Origin: Salinicola rhizosphaerae
Lineage (GTDB): Bacteria; Pseudomonadota; Gammaproteobacteria; Pseudomonadales; Halomonadaceae
Assembly (NCBI RefSeq): GCF_014652715.1
Contig: NZ_BMZI01000005.1
Coordinates: 238,753 to 302,752, forward strand
Direction: 5' to 3'
Length of the DNA: 64,000 nt
Positions within the stretch are counted from its first letter, which is position 1, and each line of letters begins with the position of its first letter. Made by a program: the position numbers and the translations under genes. The notes below the pieces were generated by a model that had not been told where the DNA came from, ran no database searches, and saw only the letters and a program-made list of their open reading frames with translations. This document shows positions 56,493 to 64,000 of the stretch, piece after piece.

Positions 56493-57431
56493 TCAATGAT
56501 CCTGCAGCGGTTCCTCCAGCGCCCCCGCGTAGTGCGCGATGAAGCGACGGGCGGAGGGAGAGAGCTCACGGTCACGCCGCCAGAGCAGTTCGAAAGGCGG
56601 ATTCTGCGTGTGCAGACGGTAGTCGATCTTCGCTATCTGGCCTCGAGCCACGGGGTTCTCGGCGACACGCTCGGGCAGCAGCGCCAGCACGCCCCGATCC
56701 TGCTCGAGCATCGCCAGAATGGCGTAGGTCGATGAGATCTCGATGGCGCGAAATGGCAGCGCCACGCCGGTCGCCACGAACTCCTGCTCCAGCATTCTCG
56801 GCATGCTGACGGGGTAGACGATCCAGGTCTCGCCGGCCAGCGCTTCGAATTCGGGGGCGACCGCACCGGTCAGCGAATGCTCGGGATGAGAGACGACCCA
56901 CAAAGGCTCCGGAAAACTGCCGCGACAGTGGTACTCATCAGGTCGACGACCGAAGCGCGAACGGCAGAGCGCAATGTCGACACGCCCCTGATCGAGCAGC
57001 CGCAGCAGGCCCTCGCTGGTGTCCTCCACGATCTGCAGCGACAGCGACGGCTGCTCGGCACGCACCTTGACGCTGACATCGACGATGGCCGCAATCGCGC
57101 CCATCGTCCCGCCAACGGCAAGGTGGCCGCCAAATCCCTGCTGCAAACCGATCATCTCTTCGCGCAGATGTGCCAGGTCGTTCTGGATCAGACGCGCATA
57201 GCGCACCACGCACCGCCCGAGATCGTTGACCTCCAGCCCACGAGCACTGCGCGAGAAGAGCGCCGCGTCGAACATCGATTCGATTTCGCCGAGCGCCCGG
57301 GTCGCCCCCGGTTGCGAAATCGCGACCTGCTCGGCCGCCTTGTGGATCGAACCGCACTCCTCCAACGCCAGCAGCAGGCGCAACTGGCGCAACTTGAGTC
57401 TCGACATCAGCGTGTCCAGCGTCGGCGTCAT
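56493..57431 (-). CDS. LysR family transcriptional regulator (probable sugar-acid regulator)
   Basis: This 312-residue LysR regulator opens with SRLKLRQLRLLLALEECGSIHKAAEQVAISQPGATRAL in pattern, typical of the GbpR/galactose-binding-regulator group. An effector domain follows (GGHLAVGGTMGAI...). GGGAG lies before ATG 57431. It is divergent from uxaA-kdgT, with an AT-rich 187-bp region between them that contains a dyad, so it probably controls these two genes. Confidence 0.88.
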   Translation of the reverse strand: MTPTLDTLMSRLKLRQLRLLLALEECGSIHKAAEQVAISQPGATRALGEIESMFDAALFSRSARGLEVNDLGRCVVRYARLIQNDLAHLREEMIGLQQGFGGHLAVGGTMGAIAAIVDVSVKVRAEQPSLSLQIVEDTSEGLLRLLDQGRVDIALCRSRFGRRPDEYHCRGSFPEPLWVVSHPEHSLTGAVAPEFEALAGETWIVYPVSMPRMLEQEFVATGVALPFRAIEISSTYAILAMLEQDRGVLALLPERVAENPVARGQIAKIDYRLHTQNPPFELLWRRDRELSPSARRFIAHYAGALEEPLQDH

Positions 57432-57552
57432 GGGGCGCTCCCGTTTGCGACCTTGGATGAATGCAGAAAGGTTATCGCCACATCAGCAACTCTCAGTATC
57501 CAAGCAGTTCCCGAGCAGACTACATTGCCTCGTCAAGCTTATAAATTGCTGA

Positions 57553-57569
57553 TTAAAAACAATTTTTAA
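57553..57569. promoter_or_regulatory. AT-rich dyad TTAAAAA-N3-TTTTTAA before uxaA
   Basis: A perfect dyad with 7-bp arms lies 50 bp before the uxaA start, in the divergent region shared with the LysR gene. The surrounding 60 bp are much richer in A+T than the genome around them. It is a candidate LysR site or promoter element; no confident hexamer pair was found. Confidence 0.45.
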
Positions 57570-57618
57570 AACAAACGTCGTATAGACCAAAGTCCAAATG
57601 CTTGCTCGGGAGACACCC

Positions 57619-59196
57619 ATGACACGCATCGCGCTGGCCACCGAGGCCCCTGACTCGGTGATTCGCCTTCACCCCTCGGACGATGTCGTCATCGCCAGGA
57701 TGCCACTACCTGCCGGCACCGAAGTGCTGCCGGGAGTCGTTCTCGCCACGGCCGTTCCAGCGGCCCACAAGATCGCGGTACGCGCGTTGGCTGCCAACGA
57801 CAAGGTCCGTCGCTACGGCCAGGTCATCGGCCGCGCTAGCCAACCCATCACCGCCGGCGATCACGTCCATGTCCACAACCTGAATATCGGCGATCTGGAA
57901 GGCGCCGCGCATGAGCAGACCCTCGCCGACGGCTATGCCATCGGCAGCGAAGTACAGCCGGTCCAGCCGGTGGCGGAGCCGGCAACCTTCATGGGTATTC
58001 CGCGCGCGGACGGCCGCGTTGCCACGCGCAACTACATCGGCATTCTGACGTCGGTGAACTGCTCCGCTACCGTCGCACATGCGATTGCCGACCACTTTCG
58101 GCGCGACGTTCACCCAGAGGCCATGGCGCCCTACCCGAATGTCGACGGTGTGGTGGCGCTGACTCACGGCGTCGGCTGCGCCGTTGCCGCCGACGGCGAA
58201 GCGCTCGAGATGCTGCGGCGCACGCTGGCCGGCTATGCCCGGCACGTCAACTTCGCGGCCGTTCTGGTGATCGGCCTGGGCTGCGAGACCAACCAGATCG
58301 ACGCCATGATCGAATCCCAGGGGCTCGAGGTCGGTCCGAAGCTCCACCCCTTCACCATTCAGCAGATCGGTGGCACGACCAAGGCGATCGCCGAGGGGAT
58401 CGTCCGTATCAAGACGCTGCTGAAAGAAGCCAACGACGTCGAGCGTGTCCCCTGCCGTGCCGAGCACCTGCGAGTCGCACTGCAGTGCGGTGGCTCCGAC
58501 GGTTATTCAGGCATTACCGCCAACCCGGCACTCGGCGCCGCAGTCGATCGTCTCGTGGCTCACGGCGGCAGCGCGATCCTCGCCGAGACACCGGAAATCT
58601 ACGGCGCCGAGCACCTTCTCACGCGCCGAGCGGTGAGTCCCGCGGTCGCCGAGAAGCTTATCGAACGCATCCACTGGTGGGAGGAGTTCTGCCGCGTGCG
58701 CGGCGCCTCACTCGACAACAACCCCTCGGCGGGCAACAAGGCCGGCGGATTGACCACCATCCTGGAGAAGTCGCTCGGCGCGGTCGCCAAGGCCGGAACG
58801 ACACCGCTCGTCGAGGTGCTCGAATACGCCGAACCGATGCGAGCGAAAGGGCTCGCGTTCATGGACTCCCCCGGCTTCGACCCGGTATCGGTCACCGGAC
58901 AGGTCGCCAGCGGCTGCAACCTGATCGCCTTCACCACGGGCCGCGGCAGCGCCTTCGGCTGCGCGCCGGTGCCCTCGATGAAGCTCGCCACCAACAGCGC
59001 GCTGTGGCGACACCAGAACGACGACATGGATATCAACTGCGGCGCGCTGGTGGACGGCGAGACCGACCTCGACAAGCTCGGTGAGGCGATCTTCCAGCGC
59101 CTGCTGTCACTCGCCTCCGGCGAGAAGAGCAAAAGCGAGCGCCACGGCTACGGCCAGCAGGAGTTCGTACCCTGGCAGATCGGCGTCATTACCTGA
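57619..59196 (+). CDS. UxaA family dehydratase (altronate/galactarate dehydratase)
   Basis: This 525-residue protein joins an N-terminal SAF-type domain (residues 10-100; GQVIGRASQPITAGDHVHVHNL in pattern) with the UxaA C-terminal domain (GRVATRNYIGILTSVNCSATVA, GLGCETNQID, ALQCGGSDGYSGITANPALG). This fused layout is the altronate dehydratase form. ATG 57619 follows GGGAGA. A KdgT permease gene follows, so the product may be 2-keto-3-deoxygluconate or a related acid. Galactarate or another aldonate is an alternative substrate. Confidence 0.85.
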   Translation: MTRIALATEAPDSVIRLHPSDDVVIARMPLPAGTEVLPGVVLATAVPAAHKIAVRALAANDKVRRYGQVIGRASQPITAGDHVHVHNLNIGDLEGAAHEQTLADGYAIGSEVQPVQPVAEPATFMGIPRADGRVATRNYIGILTSVNCSATVAHAIADHFRRDVHPEAMAPYPNVDGVVALTHGVGCAVAADGEALEMLRRTLAGYARHVNFAAVLVIGLGCETNQIDAMIESQGLEVGPKLHPFTIQQIGGTTKAIAEGIVRIKTLLKEANDVERVPCRAEHLRVALQCGGSDGYSGITANPALGAAVDRLVAHGGSAILAETPEIYGAEHLLTRRAVSPAVAEKLIERIHWWEEFCRVRGASLDNNPSAGNKAGGLTTILEKSLGAVAKAGTTPLVEVLEYAEPMRAKGLAFMDSPGFDPVSVTGQVASGCNLIAFTTGRGSAFGCAPVPSMKLATNSALWRHQNDDMDINCGALVDGETDLDKLGEAIFQRLLSLASGEKSKSERHGYGQQEFVPWQIGVIT

Positions 59197-59277
59197 GCCC
59201 ACCCACCGAACGACATTCTCGACCGTGCCACTTGAACTCGCGCGGCCTACCCGTCCGACAGACATGGAGAACAGCAC

Positions 59278-60321
59278 ATGTCGACTCCCGCCTCTCGCGT
59301 ACCGATCTACGATACGCTCAATCGCATCCCCGGCGGCCTGATGATCGTGCCCCTGATTCTCGGCTCGATCGTCGGCACGCTGGCGCCGGCTGCGCTGGAT
59401 ATCGGCAGCTTCACCACCGCGCTGTTCAAGGAGGGCGCGATGGCATTCATGGGGCTGGTGATCTTCGCGACCGGCATGCAGATCACGCCGCGCAACGCCG
59501 GCCCCATCGTCGGGACTGCCAGTGTCATTCTGCTGATGAAGAGTGTGGTTCCCGGCGTGCTGATCGCGCTGCTCGGTCTGCTCACAGGCATGCACGGCCT
59601 GTTCGGCATCTCGATCCTGGCGATGCTCGCGGCCATGGATAACAGCAATGGCGGCATCTGGCTGGCGTTTACCGGGCGCTACGGTGACCAACGCGACCGC
59701 GGTGCCTACATCGCCAGCGCGATCAACGACGGCCCCTTCTTCACGCTGATTCTGATCGGCGCTTCTGGCCTCGCCGATATCCCGCTCGAAGTCTTCCTGG
59801 CGGCAATCGTTCCGCTGCTGCTGGGCATTCTCGTCGGCAACCTGGATCCCAAATGGACCGAGGTTCTGCGCCCGGTGCCCGAGATGGTCATTCCGTTTTT
59901 CTCGTTCGGCCTAGGCACCGGCATCAACCTGACCGACGTACTGAGCGGCGGGATCAGCGGATTGGCGCTGGGCCTCGTCGTCGCCCCAGTGACGGGCGGA
60001 TTGGTCTATCTAGGCTATCGTTTCTTGCTCAAGCGCGGTCCCCGAAGCGGTATCGGGTTCGCCGCCGGCACGACTGCCGGCAACTCGATCGCGACACCGG
60101 CCATCGCGGCGGCAGCCGACCCCTCGCTGCAATCGTACGTTGGTGTTGCCACGACTCAGGTCGCCGCCTGCGTGCTGGTATCGGCACTGATGGCACCCGC
60201 CATCGCCTCCTGGCTACTGAAGCGCAACGGCGAGCTGCGCTCACCCGACGGTAGTATCGAGCCCGAAATTTCCTCAGACCGAATGCGTTCGCCGGTTCGA
60301 CCGCAGACGGTCATGAAGTGA
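59278..60321 (+). CDS. 2-keto-3-deoxygluconate permease family transporter
   Basis: This 347-residue, ten-helix carrier matches the KdgT family: IPGGLMIVPLILGSIVGTL near the start, then LAAMDNSNGGIWLAFTGRYGD and SAINDGPFFTLILIGASG. GGAG lies before ATG 59278. It follows uxaA by 81 bp and ends in a terminator, so the two form an operon. Uptake of KDG or a related keto acid is inferred; no KDG kinase or aldolase gene is adjacent. Confidence 0.88.
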   Translation: MSTPASRVPIYDTLNRIPGGLMIVPLILGSIVGTLAPAALDIGSFTTALFKEGAMAFMGLVIFATGMQITPRNAGPIVGTASVILLMKSVVPGVLIALLGLLTGMHGLFGISILAMLAAMDNSNGGIWLAFTGRYGDQRDRGAYIASAINDGPFFTLILIGASGLADIPLEVFLAAIVPLLLGILVGNLDPKWTEVLRPVPEMVIPFFSFGLGTGINLTDVLSGGISGLALGLVVAPVTGGLVYLGYRFLLKRGPRSGIGFAAGTTAGNSIATPAIAAAADPSLQSYVGVATTQVAACVLVSALMAPAIASWLLKRNGELRSPDGSIEPEISSDRMRSPVRPQTVMK

Positions 60322-60415
60322 AGGTAATTACGGCTTGGCAGGACGCGACGCCAAGAGACTTGAGTCTTCGTATGACTGACCAGCTACACAGTCTGTGACC
60401 ACTGCAACAGGAAAA

Positions 60416-60445
60416 ATGCCGGCGATCGTTGCCGGCATTCCTTTT
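60416..60445 (+). terminator. Intrinsic terminator after uxaA-kdgT
   Basis: ATGCCGGC (60416-60423) pairs perfectly with GCCGGCAT (60431-60438) around a 7-nt loop and is followed by TCCTTTT. It lies 95 bp past the kdgT stop. Confidence 0.85.
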
Positions 60446-60448
60446 GTC

Positions 60449-60500
60449 GAGTCATCGATCCGGGTTTTGAGTCATCACTCCATGTTATGAGTCAGAGCCC
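60449..60500. repeat. 20-bp tandem repeat, about 2.5 copies
   Basis: GAGTCAT recurs at 60449 and 60469, and GAGTCAG at 60489, exactly 20 bp apart, each followed by a diverged tail. The array begins 3 bp after the terminator T tract. Confidence 0.65.
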
Positions 60501-60568
60501 CGAGCATCCATGACCGCCTCCTTGAGAATGCCATCCAGGCGCGTGACGGTGCCCTTTGCTGGCAAACC

Positions 60569-61615
60569 TCAGAGCTCGACGGCGGTCCCGGTTGTCGCGC
60601 TGCGGGCGCCGGCTTCGAGCAGCTTCATCACCTGAAGCGCCTCGTCGGCGGTAACCGGCAGCGGCGCGCGGCCAAGAATGGCATCGCGGACGCCGCTGTA
60701 GAAGGCCGGGTAGTCGCCCGGCAGCGTGGGCACTTCGTGAAGTTCGGGCTGGCTGCCCTCGCGCACCTGGCCGATGGTCAGCATGCCGTGACGCCAGTCC
60801 TCGCCCCAGTGCGGTGCCGGCTGGCGATCGCCGCGCTTGAGCAGATCTTCCTGTGGATCGAGCCCGTGCTTGAGATAGCTCGCACGCGTGCCGTGAACGG
60901 TGAATCGTGCACTTGGCGCGGAGACCAGCGTGCCGCCATGAAGAATGACGCGCTTGTCCGCGTAGCGCAGCACGGCATGAAAATAGTCATCGACCAGCGC
61001 ACCATCACGCTGATTGGCCAGGTCTAGCCAGATCGATTGCGGTCGGCCGAACAGCACCAGCGCCTGATCGACCAGATGCGCGCCGAGATCGAACCAGGCG
61101 CCGGCTCCCGGCGCGGGCTCTTCTCGCCAGCGCTGGGCGACCTGAGGGCGGAAGCGATCGAAATGCGACTCGAAGTGGACGACGTCACCGAGCGAGCGAC
61201 TGTCGATGAGGTTACGCACGGTCAGGAAATCGGCGTCCCACCGCCGGTTGTGGAACACCGACAGCAGACGCTGGCTCTTCTCGGCCTGAGCGCAGAGCTG
61301 CTCGGCCTGGGCAACGGTCACGGTAAAAGGCTTGTCGATGACGACATGTTTGCCGGCTGCGAGCGCCTGACTGGCCAGCTCAAAGTGCGTCGCGTTAGGG
61401 GTGGGAATGACGACCAGATCGATATCGTCACGTGCGAACAGCGCTTCCGGCGTCGCCTCTACCGGTACGTCCGGCAGATCGGCGCGCACCTTGGCGGCAT
61501 CACGACTGGCGACCGCAACGAGCGAAAGCCCTTCCTGGGCCGTGATTAGCGGCGCGTGGAATCGTTTGCTGGCCATTCCGTAGCCAACCAATCCCACACC
61601 TATGGCTCCCTTCAT
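60569..61615 (-). CDS. Gfo/Idh/MocA family oxidoreductase
   Basis: This 348-residue NAD(P)-dependent enzyme has VGLVGYGMASKRFHAPLI at the N-terminus, the DKPFTVT motif (EKP position) near residue 95 and a C-terminal domain with WFDLGAHLVDQAL. It resembles YdgJ/YhhX-type oxidoreductases, some of which act on inositols. AAGGAA precedes ATG 61615. It stands alone between kdgT and an acyltransferase gene. A link to sugar-acid use is possible but unproven. Confidence 0.86.
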   Translation of the reverse strand: MKGAIGVGLVGYGMASKRFHAPLITAQEGLSLVAVASRDAAKVRADLPDVPVEATPEALFARDDIDLVVIPTPNATHFELASQALAAGKHVVIDKPFTVTVAQAEQLCAQAEKSQRLLSVFHNRRWDADFLTVRNLIDSRSLGDVVHFESHFDRFRPQVAQRWREEPAPGAGAWFDLGAHLVDQALVLFGRPQSIWLDLANQRDGALVDDYFHAVLRYADKRVILHGGTLVSAPSARFTVHGTRASYLKHGLDPQEDLLKRGDRQPAPHWGEDWRHGMLTIGQVREGSQPELHEVPTLPGDYPAFYSGVRDAILGRAPLPVTADEALQVMKLLEAGARSATTGTAVEL

Positions 61616-61810
61616 GCAGATTCCTTAGCGCTGAGTTCCCGATCGGAATCGACCGACGGTATCCCGTATCGATTCGGCTGTCGCTATAGGATATCGCAAC
61701 TTGCACGCCAATGAGTTAACTCGCGCTGTCCCGACGCTACATACCGCCAGCCCGAATCGCGCTGGAGGTGCGTAACCTGCGACCGTAACGGCGCTGACGG
61801 AACGGGCGAA

Positions 61811-63067
61811 TCAGGCTTCGGCGGTTGTCAGCCGTCCCTGTAGCTGCCCACTGCTAGGTAGCCGCGCCTCCAGCCAGCGCCTTGTCGGTGCCACCACGAA
61901 GCGCTGCATCAACAGCGCCAGCGCAACGATTGCCGCGAGGTGAAACGCCATCGTCCAGAGCGGGAGCGCGAATTTCAGCGCCGCATTGCCGCCACTCATG
62001 ACGGCACCCTGATCCCAGCTCGACAGCGCCGCTCGGGTCAGTCGTGCGAAAGGTCCGATCAACGGCGTGTGTATCGCGAAGATGCACAGGGCCGCCTCGC
62101 CAAGGCGCTGCGCCCAATCCCGCACGCGCTGTCGCGAGGGCGCCGCGAAAGCCGTAGCGCCGAGCAGCACCAGCGCCTGGAACGGCAGCAGCAGTCCATT
62201 GTGAGTGAGATAGTAAAGGTGCAGCCCATCGAGCCGCAGCAGCCAGGCGCCCACCGGAATCCCGCAGAGCCCCAGCGCGAGCAGTGGATAACGCAGGCGC
62301 CGGAATGTCTCGCTGACGGCCGGCGACTGCAGGGCGCGATAAAGCAGAATGCCGGCAACGAATTCTGGCAGACGAAACAGCGGGTTACGATGCAGCATGC
62401 CCACCGTGATGTAGTCGAAGGAGCCCATCAGGGTCGCGATCAGCGGGCCCAGCGCATAGAGGCCCCAGACAGCGAGCAGGGCCAATCCCCAGCGCTGAAC
62501 CCGCATCAGTCTCGGCGCGAGCCAGGGAAAGCAGGCATAGAAGAACAGCAGCGCCGAAATCGACCAGGAGGCGCCATTGAGCCAGAGAAAACGTGGCTCC
62601 CAGGCTTGCAGCAGCGAGAGCTGCAGACCGATATGCGCCAGCGCACTGGGCCAGGAGAGACGTTCCTTGAAGACGGCGCGCGCCTCGTCGCTCAGCGGCA
62701 GATAGGGATGGGTGTTGAAGTAGACATGCACACCCTCCGGATTGATTGGATACTGGATCAGCAGCATGCCGAGCGAGAGCAGCAGCGTGATGACGTGAAT
62801 CGGGTAGAGGTTGCACAACCGCTTGGCGATGAAAATCGGGCCACGCGTTTTCATCTCGCCGGCGTGGTCGAGCGCCACGTGAGCGAGCAGAAATCCGGAA
62901 AGCATGAAAAACGTGCTGGTGGCAAAAAAGCCCATGCCGATGAGACTGCGAAGCGCGCCAGGCATATCGCCATAAAGGCCGCCGAAGTGGTAAGCGACCA
63001 TCCACAGCGCCATCAGAAAGCGCAGCCATTCAAGGCCGTAGTATCGTCGTTTTTGCAGGGTGGCCAT
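61811..63067 (-). CDS. Acyltransferase 3 family membrane protein
   Basis: This 418-residue protein has about ten helices and the acyltransferase 3 pattern: GLEWLRFLMALWMVAYHFGG with the conserved histidine near residue 27, then GFFATSTFFMLSGFLLAHV and FIAKRLCNLYPIHVI. AGGAGG lies before ATG 63067. Family members acylate surface polysaccharides, lipids or small molecules from the cytoplasmic side. No polysaccharide genes are near, so the acceptor is unknown. Confidence 0.87.
   Translation of the reverse strand: MATLQKRRYYGLEWLRFLMALWMVAYHFGGLYGDMPGALRSLIGMGFFATSTFFMLSGFLLAHVALDHAGEMKTRGPIFIAKRLCNLYPIHVITLLLSLGMLLIQYPINPEGVHVYFNTHPYLPLSDEARAVFKERLSWPSALAHIGLQLSLLQAWEPRFLWLNGASWSISALLFFYACFPWLAPRLMRVQRWGLALLAVWGLYALGPLIATLMGSFDYITVGMLHRNPLFRLPEFVAGILLYRALQSPAVSETFRRLRYPLLALGLCGIPVGAWLLRLDGLHLYYLTHNGLLLPFQALVLLGATAFAAPSRQRVRDWAQRLGEAALCIFAIHTPLIGPFARLTRAALSSWDQGAVMSGGNAALKFALPLWTMAFHLAAIVALALLMQRFVVAPTRRWLEARLPSSGQLQGRLTTAEA

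Positions 63068-64000
<933 letters not shown>

Overview
The window is a 64 kb piece of a high-G+C gammaproteobacterial chromosome. Glutathione synthesis (gshA), DsbB, Rsd, MtgA, PtsP/RppH, Hsp15/Hsp33, ATP-type PEP carboxykinase and a trimeric porin point to the Gammaproteobacteria. A betaine/choline-type binding protein, a TRAP system, a sodium/solute symporter and the gene neighbourhoods resemble the Halomonadaceae (Halomonas, Chromohalobacter, Salinicola, Kushneria). The family assignment is inferred from recognised genes and gene order, not from a search. No rRNA, tRNA, phage, insertion sequence, CRISPR array or biosynthetic cluster was seen.

Layout. 0-2.4 kb: two small exported proteins (DUF4168 and DUF4174) around an RpiR-type regulator. 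2.4-9.3 kb: pxpABC for 5-oxoproline hydrolysis, a divergent LysR gene and a complete TRAP transporter, read here as a probable pyroglutamate uptake and use locus. 9.3-13 kb: galactose-dehydrogenase-like enzyme, SSS symporter and mtgA. 13-21.8 kb: an esterase, an orphan betaine/choline-type binding protein, glutathione-dependent formaldehyde oxidation (fghA, frmA) with a divergent LysR gene, a Crp/Fnr regulator, and sdaA with a divergent GcvA-like LysR gene. 21.8-25.7 kb: an unknown membrane protein, a LuxR-type response regulator and acs. 25.8-31.1 kb: SprT, a YecA-like protein, and divergent clsB and plsB for phospholipid synthesis. 31-36.7 kb: a polyamine-type ABC transporter and a major porin. 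37-41.2 kb: a ProQ-domain protein, thyA-folA, lgt and a TauE exporter. 41.4-55.7 kb: NRDE protein, rppH-ptsP, a HAD phosphatase, rsd, dsbB, gshA, tex, pckA, hslO, hslR and nudE. 55.8-64 kb: an unknown exported protein, LysR with uxaA and kdgT for sugar acids, a Gfo/Idh oxidoreductase, an acyltransferase and an SDR cut by the right edge.

The catabolic islands share one plan: a regulator transcribed away from its probable target operon, with a dyad-symmetric element between them in some cases. Between them lie conserved housekeeping blocks.

No striking new system was found. The most unusual signal is a recurring set of short imperfect tandem repeats (7 to 34 bp units). Several start exactly at a stop codon (13925, 16160, 21735) and others sit in leaders (1822, 4863, 41425) or beside terminators (9285-9427, 60449). 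A second point of interest is a complete intrinsic terminator for one gene embedded in the coding end of its convergent neighbour (13879-13908).
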